The position numbers were made by a program, and so were the translations under genes. Source: Bittarella massiliensis (ex Durand et al. 2017) (GTDB taxonomy: Bacteria; Bacillota; Clostridia; Oscillospirales; Ruminococcaceae). From it: a stretch of DNA of 64,000 bases. The stretch is from assembly GCF_017566145.1 (NCBI RefSeq), contig NZ_JABFCL010000007.1, positions 1 to 64,000 on the forward strand. The letters are read 5' to 3'. The notes beneath the pieces were generated by a model. The model was given only the letters and a program-made list of their open reading frames with translations. It had not been told where the DNA came from and did not search any database. Positions 23,375 through 31,075 of the stretch are shown piece by piece (the first letter of the stretch is position 1; every line of letters starts with the position of its first letter).

Positions 23375-23826
23375 CACCTCGCCCCCTCCCGGCGGGGGAG
23401 CATGTAGGAGGCGACCTTTTGCAGCAGCGCCGCCAGCTGCCGCTGCTCCTCTGGGGCGAGACCGCCGAGAATCCGTTCCCCCATTCCCCGCTGGTAGTCC
23501 AGGTAGCTGTGCAAAAAGGCCTGCCCCCGCTCTCCCAGTTCCAGCTGGAAGGATCGCCGGTCCCGGGGGCTGATGACCCGGCGGAGATAGCCCTGCCTCT
23601 CGAGCCGGTTGAGGGCGCTGGTGAGGGTGCTCTTGGGGATGTGGAGGGCCGCCAGATAGTCCCGCAGCAGCAGGTGGGGGGCCGCGCCGGCCATCAAAAG
23701 CAGGCGCATTTCAAGGGGGGAGCGGCCCATCAGCTCGGGGTAGCGTGCCGTCTCTTCGGGGGTGGAGCTGTACATGAGCACCTCGTGCCAGAGCTGCGCC
23801 ACCTGGAGGGGGTCGGGATTGGCCAT
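23374..23826 (-). CDS. MarR-family transcriptional regulator
   Basis: A 150-residue winged-HTH regulator. HTH at LRDYLAALHIPKSTLTSALN (about residues 55-74), wing at RVISPRDRRSFQLELG (about 85-100), and terminal dimerisation helices. ATG 23826 follows AAGAAGG; the preceding in-frame codons lie upstream of the promoter and are not translated. A TTGACA-17-TACACT promoter and palindromic operators lie directly upstream. The regulator is co-transcribed with the SDR gene. MarR proteins usually respond to phenolics, acyl-CoAs or oxidants, so the SDR may act on its inducer. Confidence 0.9.
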   Translation of the reverse strand: MANPDPLQVAQLWHEVLMYSSTPEETARYPELMGRSPLEMRLLLMAGAAPHLLLRDYLAALHIPKSTLTSALNRLERQGYLRRVISPRDRRSFQLELGERGQAFLHSYLDYQRGMGERILGGLAPEEQRQLAALLQKVASYMLPRREGAR

Positions 23827-23842
23827 ATATATAACCTTCTTT

Positions 23843-23863
23843 CGTATAATACGATTATCGTAT
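23843..23863. promoter_or_regulatory. Overlapping palindromic operators of the MarR gene
   Basis: CGTAT-A-ATACG (23843-23853) and ATACGAT-T-ATCGTAT (23849-23863) are overlapping perfect palindromes located at the expected transcription start, typical of an autoregulatory MarR site. Confidence 0.75.
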
Positions 23864-23869
23864 AAACAG

Positions 23870-23898
23870 AGTGTAGGGCAGATATCACCGTCTGTCAA
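23870..23898 (-). promoter_or_regulatory. Promoter of the marR-SDR operon
   Basis: Minus strand TTGACA (23898-23893), 17-bp spacer, TACACT (23875-23870), immediately upstream of the operators. Confidence 0.8.
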
Positions 23899-24099
23899 GG
23901 GGAAATTGCCCGCTGGGAAAAAAGGGGCAAAGTAGACAGATGCGGCGGCGGGGCAGAGCGAAATTTCTCCCGGCGATTTGCCGCTTTCCACTGGAAAAAT
24001 GGCGGGGGAGAGAGTATACTGTTGGCAAATGCCATCGGACGAGCCGGCGCTTTCCCCCGGCGCGGTGGCGCAATTTCAGAGAGAAAGAGGCGAATTCCC

Positions 24100-25551
24100 A
24101 TGGAGTATGTGACCAAAGGATACGAGCCGGCCGACGCGCTGCGCTATTTTGAAGAGCTTTCCGCCATTCCCCGGGGCAGCCGCAACGAAAAGGCTGCCGC
24201 CGAGTTTGTGATGCAATTTGCCAAAGACCTGGGCCTCTGGTGCCGGATGGACGACGCCTACAACGTGGTGGTGAAGAAACCCGCTTCCCCCGGCTGCGAG
24301 GGGCTGCCCACCGTTATGTTGCAGGGCCACCTGGACATGGTCTGCGAAAAAAACCAGGCCACCGAGCACGACTTTGAAAAAGACCCCCTGAAGCTGCAGG
24401 TGGAAGACGGCGTTCTCCGCGCCTCGGGCACCACCTTGGGGGCCGACAACGGGGTGGCGGTGGCCTATATGATGGCTGCCCTCGCCCGGGACGACTACCG
24501 CCACCCGGCGCTGGAGTGCGTCTTTACCTCGATGGAGGAGATCGGTCTGCTGGGGGCCATTGCCCTGGACTGCTCCGACCTGGAGGCCAAGTACCTGCTG
24601 AACATGGACTGCGGCCCCGAGGGGACGATGATCGTCTCCTCCGCCGGCGGGCTGCTCATCGACTTTGAAAAGTCGGCCGAGTTGGTTCCCTTTGCCGGAG
24701 AGGCTGTCTCCCTGGCGGTGCGGGGGCTGCTGGGCGGCCACTCGGCCATGATGATCGACCAGGAGATGGGCAATTCCATCAAGCTGATGGGGCGGGTGCT
24801 GCACAACATCAAAAAGGCGATGCCTGTGAATCTGGTGCGCCTCTCGGGCGGCTCGAAGATGAACGCCATCCCCCGGGAGTCCGACGCCCTGATCGCCGTG
24901 CCCGCCGGCAGAGCCGGCGAGGCCATCGCCATCGCCCAACGGGTGGCGGGGGAAATCGCCTCCGAGCTGGCTGCCAGTGACCCCGGCTTTGCACTGCAGG
25001 CGATTGCCGCCGAACCCGCCGCCCAGATGATGGACAGCACCTCCAGCGACGAGCTGATTCGCTTTGTCTACCTGCTCCCCAACGCCGTCTACACCATGAG
25101 CATGGAGATTCCCGGCCTGGTGGTCACCTCCGGCAACCTGGGGGTAGCGGTGAGCGAGGGGAACACCGTGAAGATGACCGAGTTCATCCGCTCCAGCGAC
25201 CCCACCGTCCGCGACCACATGGCCGACGAGATGGCGACCCTGGCCGAGATGTGCCGGGTGAAGGCCGACCTCAACGAGCCCATGGCCGGCTGGAAGTACG
25301 AGGCCAACTCCCCCCTGCGGGAACTCTGCATGAAGATTTACAGGGAGCAGACCGGCAAGGAGATGGAGATGAAGGCCGTTCACGGCGGTCTGGAGTGCGG
25401 CATTTTGAAGGACAAGCTGCCCGAACTGGACATCATCGCCTTCGGCCCCACCGCTGACGGGGCCCACACCCCTGACGAGTGCCTGGATCTGGCCTCCTTC
25501 CAGCGGACCTTTGAGATGGTGGTAGCCGTGTTGGAAGCCCTGGCCAAGTAG
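24100..25551 (+). CDS. pepD: Aminoacyl-histidine dipeptidase (M20 family, PepD)
   Basis: A 483-residue cytosolic zinc peptidase cleaving Xaa-His dipeptides such as carnosine. M20 metal-site segments are present: LQGHLDMVCEK (about residues 77-87), GADNGVAVAYMM (about 116), SMEEIGLLGA (catalytic Glu, about 147), NMDCGPEG (about 170), and a C-terminal AVHGGLECG. An inserted dimerisation/lid domain occupies about 200-390. ATG 24100 follows AGAGG with 9-nt spacing. The gene stands alone before a terminator and is divergent from marR. Confidence 0.94.
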   Translation: MEYVTKGYEPADALRYFEELSAIPRGSRNEKAAAEFVMQFAKDLGLWCRMDDAYNVVVKKPASPGCEGLPTVMLQGHLDMVCEKNQATEHDFEKDPLKLQVEDGVLRASGTTLGADNGVAVAYMMAALARDDYRHPALECVFTSMEEIGLLGAIALDCSDLEAKYLLNMDCGPEGTMIVSSAGGLLIDFEKSAELVPFAGEAVSLAVRGLLGGHSAMMIDQEMGNSIKLMGRVLHNIKKAMPVNLVRLSGGSKMNAIPRESDALIAVPAGRAGEAIAIAQRVAGEIASELAASDPGFALQAIAAEPAAQMMDSTSSDELIRFVYLLPNAVYTMSMEIPGLVVTSGNLGVAVSEGNTVKMTEFIRSSDPTVRDHMADEMATLAEMCRVKADLNEPMAGWKYEANSPLRELCMKIYREQTGKEMEMKAVHGGLECGILKDKLPELDIIAFGPTADGAHTPDECLDLASFQRTFEMVVAVLEALAK

Positions 25552-25580
25552 CCCTTCTTCCACCTGTTAAATGAATAAAG

Positions 25581-25626
25581 GAGCAGCCGGACCGAGGAAG
25601 ATCGGTCCGGCTGCTCTTTCTTTTTG
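25581..25626 (+). terminator. Terminator after pepD
   Basis: A perfect 14-bp stem (25581-25594 with 25603-25616) followed by TTCTTTTT. It separates convergent units. Confidence 0.88.
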
Positions 25627-25642
25627 GCGGGGCAAATACCCT

Positions 25643-26179
25643 TTATAGGAGCTCGTTTCCCGCTGCGTCGAAAAACTGGTATTGCGATGGCAGTGTTTCG
25701 CTGTACAGGATGTAGGGGTAGTCTCTTTCCCCGATGGAAAAGTCGCGGGCTCTCTCCCCGTCGGAGAGGCGGATCGCAGTGCAGCGCGGGTCGTTGACCA
25801 GCAGGGCGAGTCCCCGCTTCCACTGCAGGGCAACAATGTCCCTGCCGCCGCGCTCCACCGGGCGGTAGGTCCGCACAAAGGCGTACTCCTCCTCCCCGAC
25901 CACGGTGCACTCCATGGGCAGATAGCTGTGCGCCTGGTACGCATTGCCTGAGATAAACCAGAGGAGGGCGTCGTCCCCCTGCACACACTGGCCGGCATAA
26001 CGGATTTCGGTATTCTCCGCGTCGGCAATGGGAATTTCCGCCCGGGCTTTTTCCACCAGCGCATCGGTTCCCTTGAGGGTCTTTTGACAGCCGGCGAGGG
26101 AGAGGGAACAGGCGAGGGCAAGGGCAAGCGCCAGGAGACGGACAGAAGGGATGAGGGCGGCAGATAGGCGTTTGTTCAT
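25643..26179 (-). CDS. Small lipoprotein of unknown function
   Basis: A 178-residue lipoprotein. Signal peptide: MNKR, then a leucine/alanine-rich core, lipobox LAGC with the lipidated Cys near residue 31. The mature part is beta-rich with no recognised domain. It has two later cysteines or fewer, no repeats, and many aromatic residues. ATG 26179 follows GAAGGAGG. It is last in the aroE-aroK-methyltransferase run, 25 nt after the methyltransferase gene. Not recognised beyond the export signal. Confidence 0.75.
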   Translation of the reverse strand: MNKRLSAALIPSVRLLALALALACSLSLAGCQKTLKGTDALVEKARAEIPIADAENTEIRYAGQCVQGDDALLWFISGNAYQAHSYLPMECTVVGEEEYAFVRTYRPVERGGRDIVALQWKRGLALLVNDPRCTAIRLSDGERARDFSIGERDYPYILYSETLPSQYQFFDAAGNELL

Positions 26180-26204
26180 TGGCGGTACCTCCTTCTCTGC
26201 GGGC

Positions 26205-26930
26205 CTAGAAGGCTTTGCAGAAGGTCAGACAGTAGAGACCACCGCAGCGGACGTCGGCCAGGGCCACAGCGGTGACATTTGAAGGGAGGAGATCTACCGG
26301 GGGGACGATCTCCTCCCGCTCCTGAAAGGGCAGGCGCCGGCGGTGAGACACCTGCGCGGTCTTGCCGGCAAGGAGGAGGGGGGCGCCGGGGCGGGCGACC
26401 CGCACCATCTCCCGGATGGCGGCCTCGCAGTCGGAGAAGAGATCGCTGCCACCCGCGCAAAAGACCGCGTCAAAGCTCCCCTCCCGAAAGGGGAGGCACT
26501 CGGCGCGCCCCTGGCAGAGGTGGAGGGGGAGACGGTGCTTTCGCTTTTGCAAAAAGCACTGGTCCAGCCACTCTGCCGACCGTTCAATACCGTAGTAGTC
26601 GGCCTCCGGGGGGAGGCAGCGGATGTTGGCCCCAACGCCCACCGAGACCTCCAGCACCCGGTCGCCGGGGCGGATGTGCAGGTACTGCAGAAAATCGTTT
26701 CGGGCCTTCCGTCCGCCGCCGCAGAGGGCGCGGTAGAGGGCTCGCCCCCTTTCATAAAGGCGGCTGCCGGCGATATCAGAACCGGCCTCTCCCTCGCAAA
26801 AGTGGAGGATCCCCCGGCTGTCGGCAGGGTAAAGCTGGCCGGTGTTGGGGTTTTCAAAGCCGCGGCGGGCCCGGTTAAAGGCGAGGGGCTCCCCCGTCTC
26901 GGGGTCCTGCCAGATGGAAAAGTCGATCAC
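26205..26930 (-). CDS. Class I SAM-dependent methyltransferase with a Trm112-like N-terminus
   Basis: A 241-residue protein. Residues 1-50 resemble the Trm112/UPF0434 fold (DPETGEPLAF, NTGQLYPADSRGILHF), but the zinc cysteines of that fold are missing. Residues about 85-200 are a Rossmann methyltransferase with the SAM loop VLEVSVGVGANIRC, YYGIERS and DAVFCAGGSDLF. The start is GTG 26930, preceded by AAAGGAAG; open frame upstream overlaps the aroK stop and is not used. The family includes Trm9/UbiE-like enzymes. Substrate unknown. It lies in the shikimate operon. Confidence 0.8.
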   Translation of the reverse strand: MIDFSIWQDPETGEPLAFNRARRGFENPNTGQLYPADSRGILHFCEGEAGSDIAGSRLYERGRALYRALCGGGRKARNDFLQYLHIRPGDRVLEVSVGVGANIRCLPPEADYYGIERSAEWLDQCFLQKRKHRLPLHLCQGRAECLPFREGSFDAVFCAGGSDLFSDCEAAIREMVRVARPGAPLLLAGKTAQVSHRRRLPFQEREEIVPPVDLLPSNVTAVALADVRCGGLYCLTFCKAF

Positions 26931-26959
26931 GTCTTGAAGCGCTTCCTTTCTCGGCCGAT

Positions 26960-27463
26960 CTAGCGGTGGCGCCGGCGCGCCTTGAGGATTTCCTGCACCA
27001 CCATAAAGGGGGAGTGGGCCGCGTTGACCTGCAGGTCGCAACAGGCCTGGTAGATGGGATAGCGGCTTTCAAAGAGGGCCCGCACCTCGGCCTCGCTCTT
27101 TTCCTGCACCAGAGGGCGGGAGGAGGAGCGGATGCGCTGGTAGCAGGCCTCAAAGTCGCAGTCCAGAAAGACGGTGGTGAAGTGGCTCTGCAACACCTCC
27201 CGGTTGCGGGGGAAGAGGGCCAGCCCCCCGCCGCAGGAGAGGACCCCCCGCCGCCCGGCGGCCCGTTTTAGGTAGGCGTGTTCCAGCTCCCGAAAGCCCG
27301 CCTCTCCCTGCTGGGCAAAGATCTCGGGAATGGTCTTGCGCTCTCCCTGGGCGATGGCGGCGTCCAGGTCCCAGAAAGGGCACTGCAGCCGCTTGGCCAA
27401 CTCCCGCCCCACGGTGGTCTTGCCGCAGCCCATAAAGCCCACCAGGGCGTAGTTATCCCGCAT
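26960..27463 (-). CDS. aroK: Shikimate kinase
   Basis: A 167-residue NMP-kinase-fold enzyme phosphorylating shikimate with ATP in aromatic amino-acid synthesis. P-loop GFMGCGKTTVG (residues 9-19), D-x-D at DLDAAI (about 33), SCGGGLA with the GGG shikimate site (about 79), and the LID region RSSSRPLV with the Arg of the family. ATG 27463 overlaps the end of aroE by 11 nt, indicating coupling. No other shikimate gene is in the window. Confidence 0.93.
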   Translation of the reverse strand: MRDNYALVGFMGCGKTTVGRELAKRLQCPFWDLDAAIAQGERKTIPEIFAQQGEAGFRELEHAYLKRAAGRRGVLSCGGGLALFPRNREVLQSHFTTVFLDCDFEACYQRIRSSSRPLVQEKSEAEVRALFESRYPIYQACCDLQVNAAHSPFMVVQEILKARRRHR

Positions 27464-28277
27464 GGCTCGTCCCCTCCAGCGACCGGATCAACCGGTTGGT
27501 CAGATCGCCGTCCACCGGCTGCCCCAGCCAAATTTCCTGGGCGGCGGCGGCCTGCAAGACCAGCATCCCCATCCCCCCCAGGGCGGGGATGCCCAGGGCG
27601 CGGGCGGCCCGCAGCAGCCGGGTCTCGGCGGGGTTGTAGATGGCGTCAAAGACAAAGCCGCAGCGGGCGATGACCAGCTCGTCCACCGGGCAGCCCTCGA
27701 CCCCGGGCCACATCCCCACCGGGGTGGCATTGAGCAGGGCGTCATACCGGCCCTCGATCTGCCCCAGGGGGACAAATCGCGCCGCCCCCGCCAACTCCTG
27801 GCACAGGGAGGCGGCGTTTTCGCTGCCGGGGTCGCGCACCGCCACCGTCAGGGAGCGGCAGCGCCGCAGTGCCTCTTTGGCCATCATCCGCGCCGCGCCG
27901 CCAGCCCCCAGCAGCAACACGTCCCCGGCAAGGGACTCGGCCCGCTCCCCCAGGGAGCGGAGGAAGCCGGTCACGTCGGTGTTGTACCCGGTGCGGGCGA
28001 CGCAGTCGATGGTGTTGACCGCGCCGTACTCGGCCGCCTCCGGGGCGAGGGACTCCAGGTAGGGGAGGACCGCCCGCTTGTAGGGGATGGTGACGTTGAG
28101 ACCGTCGTACTCGGTCAATAGCCGGGGGAAGGTGTCGGCAAACTCCCCTCGGGGAATTTCGATGAGGTCGTAATGGGCCTCTGCGCCCAGCGCGGCGAAG
28201 AGGCGGCTGTGAATCTGGCCGGAGAGGGAGTGGCCCAGCTTCTCTCCAATCAGACCAAATATCTTGCCCTGTTTCAT
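27453..28277 (-). CDS. aroE: Shikimate dehydrogenase
   Basis: A 274-residue enzyme reducing 3-dehydroshikimate. N-terminal substrate domain with GEKLGHSLSGQIH (Ser of the S-x-S site region), GLNVTIPYKRAV (catalytic Lys, about 66), and the AVNTI segment. The NADP-binding loop is LLGAGGAARMM (about 122). LNATPVGMWP and GMGMLVLQAAAAQ complete the signature. ATG 28277 follows GGAGGA. It is the first gene of a four-gene minus-strand run and its upstream region contains repeat copy B. Confidence 0.94.
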   Translation of the reverse strand: MKQGKIFGLIGEKLGHSLSGQIHSRLFAALGAEAHYDLIEIPRGEFADTFPRLLTEYDGLNVTIPYKRAVLPYLESLAPEAAEYGAVNTIDCVARTGYNTDVTGFLRSLGERAESLAGDVLLLGAGGAARMMAKEALRRCRSLTVAVRDPGSENAASLCQELAGAARFVPLGQIEGRYDALLNATPVGMWPGVEGCPVDELVIARCGFVFDAIYNPAETRLLRAARALGIPALGGMGMLVLQAAAAQEIWLGQPVDGDLTNRLIRSLEGTSHAG

Positions 28278-28377
28278 AGGCTCCTCCAAATGTCAGTCGT
28301 ATGCGGCAGGATGGGGGCGGGAAGCGGGGGCACAGCGCCCTGACCGGCCTCTCGACACCATGGCCGCGTGCGGCCGT

Positions 28378-28495
28378 GATACCACAAGTGCGGAGCGCGC
28401 CGTGGTATTGGCCATGGGGCAGGGAGCAAACAGCGCTTGCACATCTGCCTGGCCACCTGTGGTATAATAGCCGTTTTGCGGCTATTATACCACAA
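28378..28495 (+). repeat. Interspersed two-hairpin repeat, copy B
   Basis: Matches the minus strand of 11331-11437 with small gaps. Two predicted hairpins: ATACCAC (28379-28385) with GTGGTAT (28402-28408), and a near-perfect terminal palindrome GTGGTATAATAGCCG (28460-28474) against CGGCTATTATACCAC (28480-28494), which carries TATAAT on both strands. Between them lies the conserved core with GGCCATGGGGCAGGGAGC. It is in the divergent aroE/acpP intergenic region. Confidence 0.8.
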
Positions 28496-28625
28496 ATTGA
28501 GGGGCGAGGAGGGCAGGGGAAGATGAAAATTTTTTGAATTCTGGGCCAAAGGGGGCGGCCGGGAAAGCAATCTGCCGGTGGGGTGGAGAAAAGCAATGAT
28601 TTTTCATCCTTTTTCCAAATACCCA

Positions 28626-28654
28626 TTGACAGCCGCTGTCAAAACGTGTATACA
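28626..28654 (+). promoter_or_regulatory. acpP promoter with an overlapping palindrome
   Basis: TTGACA (28626-28631), 17-bp spacer, TATACA (28649-28654). The -35 is the first half of a perfect 17-bp palindrome, TTGACAGC-C-GCTGTCAA (28626-28642), a likely operator. The leader of about 80 nt also holds a hairpin, ATCGCC/GGCGAT, at about 28667-28690. Confidence 0.8.
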
Positions 28655-28737
28655 AGTATGTAGGCAATCGCCACCCCCTTTGGCGGCGATGTTTTGCAAT
28701 CTTGCAGACTAGTATTTTCTTATAGGAGGAAAATGAT

Positions 28738-28965
28738 ATGGTATTCGAAAAAGTCAAAGAGATCCTGTGCGACCAGCTGGACGTGGAGGAAGAGAAGGTC
28801 ACCATGGAGGCCAACATCATGGAGGATTTGGAGGCCGACTCTCTGGATGTGGTCGACCTGGTAATGAGCCTGGAAGAGGAATTTGACATCGAGATCCCCG
28901 ACGAAGAGGTGGAGAACATCAAGGAAGTCGGCGACATCGTGAAATACATCGAGTCCCATATCTAA
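28738..28965 (+). CDS. acpP: Acyl carrier protein
   Basis: A 75-residue acidic four-helix protein that carries growing fatty acyl chains on a phosphopantetheine. The attachment Ser lies in [13 protein letters not shown] (Ser about residue 36). ATG 28738 follows AGGAGG. It is monocistronic here, with its own promoter and terminator, and no other fatty-acid synthesis genes adjoin it. The usual fab cluster must be elsewhere. Confidence 0.96.
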   Translation: MVFEKVKEILCDQLDVEEEKVTMEANIMEDLEADSLDVVDLVMSLEEEFDIEIPDEEVENIKEVGDIVKYIESHI

Positions 28966-28980
28966 GGGCTCGCCGGAAAC

Positions 28981-29027
28981 AGAGGGCGTCTGCTGCAGAA
29001 ATGCGGCGGACGTCCCTCTGCTTTTTT
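28981..29027 (+). terminator. Terminator after acpP
   Basis: AGAGGG and the following arm (28981-28996) pair, with G-U pairs and one bulge, with 29003-29019, then CTTTTTT (29021-29027). Confidence 0.85.
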
Positions 29028-29049
29028 AGGGCAGGGGTTGCCACCCGAT

Positions 29050-29078
29050 TTGACGGCAGGGCTGCGGCACACTATAAT
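29050..29078 (+). promoter_or_regulatory. Promoter of the RCC1-like gene
   Basis: TTGACG (29050-29055), 17-bp spacer, TATAAT (29073-29078): a near-consensus promoter. Confidence 0.85.
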
Positions 29079-29136
29079 GGGGACATCAAAAAAAGGCAGT
29101 TGGGCCGCAGGGCCCAGCAGATAGGGGGCAAGGTCG

Positions 29137-30261
29137 ATGGTGCAAAACGGCAAAAGGGGCTCCCTTTGGCGGCGGGCGCTCTCCCTTCTCATGGCGCTCT
29201 CCCTGGCCCTCTGCCTCCCCGGCCCGGCGCTGGCGGCTGACAAGGCGCAGGTCACCCCCTACACCTCCCCCATCAACGGCGGGCGGGACTACCTGGTGGT
29301 GCTGGGGAGCGACAACACCCTCTCGGTTTCCTCCGGCTGTCCGGAGGGGCTGGCCGCCTCTCTCAAACGGCAGAAAAATGTCATCCAGTTCGATCAGTTT
29401 CGCGACCGGGTGGGCCTCCTCTACGCCGACGGCTCGGTGGCCCTCTTTACCCCCGACGGAGAGACTGCCTTTACCCCCCGGGGAAGGGTTGAGCAGATCG
29501 CTGTGGGGGGCACCTTTGTGGCAGCCCTTCTCAAGGATGGGACGGTACAGCTGCTGCAGGTGAGCGAGGGGCTTTACGAGGACCAGCTCCTGCGGGCAGA
29601 GCAGTGGCAGGGGGTGAAGACCCTTTCGGCCGGGCGGGGTCACCTGCTGGCGGTCACCGACGACGGTCGGGTGTTGGCGGCCGGGGCCAACGAGTTTGGC
29701 CAGCGCAGCATCAACGGAGAGACGGGGGTGGTGGCTGTTTCGGCGGCCTACAACCACTCCATCGCCCTGCGCAGAGATGGCACCCTGGTCAGCGCCGGGG
29801 ACAACACCTTCGGTCAGTGCGAGGTGTCCTCCCTGCGCCAGATCATCTATGTGGCCACCGGAATGAAGAACACGGTGGCGGTGGATAGCGCCGGGAATGT
29901 CCACCTGCTGGGGGAGGAGTCCGCCGGGATGGAGGGCGCTGCCGACTGGGAGAAAACGACCTTCCTATATATAGGGAGCAACTTTCTCTGCGGAATCGGG
30001 CCCGAAGGCGAGGTGCGGGGCGCCGGCGAGCAGGGACAGGGCATCGCCACGGAATTGAGCGAGACCCGGGCCAGCTACCGCTATGTGGGAGAGTTTATCC
30101 GCCGGGCCAAGAGGGACCGGCAACGGGTGTTGGCCGGCGGGGTGCAGCCGGGAGGCTTTTGGCGCACGGTAATGAAAGCCTGGCACATTCTAGCCCTCTT
30201 TGGCCTGTTTTGGGCGGTGGTCTTTATCGACATTCGCCGGAAGCGCCGCCAGGGAGGTTGA
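29137..30261 (+). CDS. Secreted, membrane-anchored RCC1-repeat protein
   Basis: A 374-residue protein. Signal peptide with basic start (KRGSLWRR), hydrophobic core and a PGPALAADK cleavage region near residue 33. The mature region has RCC1-like blades: GGTFVAALLKDGTVQL, AGRGHLLAVTDDGRVLAAGANEFGQ, AAYNHSIALRRDGTLVSAGDNTFGQ and further degenerate units, consistent with a beta-propeller. A C-terminal TM (ILALFGLFWAVVFID) and a basic tail RRKRRQ anchor it with the tail inside. ATG 29137 lies 58 nt after the -10. Function is unknown. RCC1 proteins are common at the surface of gut Clostridia. Confidence 0.8.
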   Translation: MVQNGKRGSLWRRALSLLMALSLALCLPGPALAADKAQVTPYTSPINGGRDYLVVLGSDNTLSVSSGCPEGLAASLKRQKNVIQFDQFRDRVGLLYADGSVALFTPDGETAFTPRGRVEQIAVGGTFVAALLKDGTVQLLQVSEGLYEDQLLRAEQWQGVKTLSAGRGHLLAVTDDGRVLAAGANEFGQRSINGETGVVAVSAAYNHSIALRRDGTLVSAGDNTFGQCEVSSLRQIIYVATGMKNTVAVDSAGNVHLLGEESAGMEGAADWEKTTFLYIGSNFLCGIGPEGEVRGAGEQGQGIATELSETRASYRYVGEFIRRAKRDRQRVLAGGVQPGGFWRTVMKAWHILALFGLFWAVVFIDIRRKRRQGG

Positions 30262-30368
30262 GGGATGGAAAGGAGGACGTGCCGGACGAAGGTTGGAACA
30301 AATTCTCCAACCGGTGCAAAAGGAAGGGCCAAAAATCTCTTTTTTGCCCAAAAAGTTTGAAAAAAGCC

Positions 30369-30400
30369 TTGCAATGGGCTGGGCACTGGTGTATTATAAT
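30369..30400 (+). promoter_or_regulatory. Promoter of the S10 ribosomal operon
   Basis: TTGCAA (30369-30374), 17-bp spacer, TATTAT (30392-30397), overlapping TATAAT at 30395-30400. It gives a leader of nearly 300 nt before rpsJ. Confidence 0.75.
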
Positions 30401-30694
30401 AAAGCGTGACTGCACAAGATATGCGTTGAAGCGGGAGGTTGCCACACATTTGTGTGGGTTTTTCCGTGGAGTATGTCCGATTTTAAACCGGGCGACAGTA
30501 AATACTGAACACAGCGAGAAGGGGATAGCTGCGCTTATTCCCCGCCGCTGAAAGGGCGTTTCATGCCCGTTCCCGGATATGCTTGCACACGTCAAGTGTA
30601 TTCGTTTTTTTATGGCCCAACATGAAACACCCGGGTCAGTGTTTAGTTTTTGAAACCGCCCCAAAACATGTATTCTAATAGGAGGCGATTTAAA
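30401..30694 (+). promoter_or_regulatory. S10 operon leader with attenuator-like structures
   Basis: The leader holds a small hairpin, CCACACA/TGTGTGG (30442-30457), followed by TTTTT (30459-30463). A second terminator-like hairpin is AAACAC (30625-30630) with GTGTTT (30639-30644) and TTTTT (30647-30651). The AAACACCC segment can instead pair with GGGCGTTTCATG (30554-30565) through CATGAAACACCC (30621-30632), 11 of 12 positions paired, which would open the second terminator. GGGC-N7-GCCC (30554-30568) competes for the same arm. A further hairpin with GGGGA/TCCCC is at about 30521-30543. Known S10 leaders are controlled by L4; the mechanism here is inferred. Confidence 0.55.
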
Positions 30695-31006
30695 GTGGCA
30701 GTCAAGGAGAAAATTCGCATCAGACTCAAGGGGTACGATCACAATTTGGTCGACAAATCGGCGGAGAAGATCATCGAGACCGCAAAGCGCACCGGCGCCC
30801 GGGTCTCCGGTCCCATCCCCCTGCCCACCAAAAAAGAGGTCGTGACCATCCTGCGGGCCGTCCACAAGTACAAGGACAGCCGCGAGCAGTTTGAGCGGAG
30901 GACCCACAAGCGGCTCATCGACATTCTGCGGCCTTCCAACAAGACCGTCGACAGCCTGATGAACCTGCAACTCCCTGCTGGTGTGGACATCGAGATCAAG
31001 CTGTAA
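30695..31006 (+). CDS. rpsJ: 30S ribosomal protein S10
   Basis: 103 residues, starting at GTG 30695 after GGAGGC. The family start [19 protein letters not shown] is visible, with [14 protein letters not shown] and THKRLIDI. S10 also serves as NusE in antitermination with NusB. First gene of the operon. The GTG start gives Met-Ala-Val; an upstream in-frame ATG at 30650 lies in the attenuator T-run and is not used. Confidence 0.97.
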   Translation: MAVKEKIRIRLKGYDHNLVDKSAEKIIETAKRTGARVSGPIPLPTKKEVVTILRAVHKYKDSREQFERRTHKRLIDILRPSNKTVDSLMNLQLPAGVDIEIKL

Positions 31007-31075
31007 GCGCGATTTCCTGCCCAGCAAGCAGGTCATGTCGGCGCAAGCCGACCAATAACCGAAGGAGGGAAAAAC

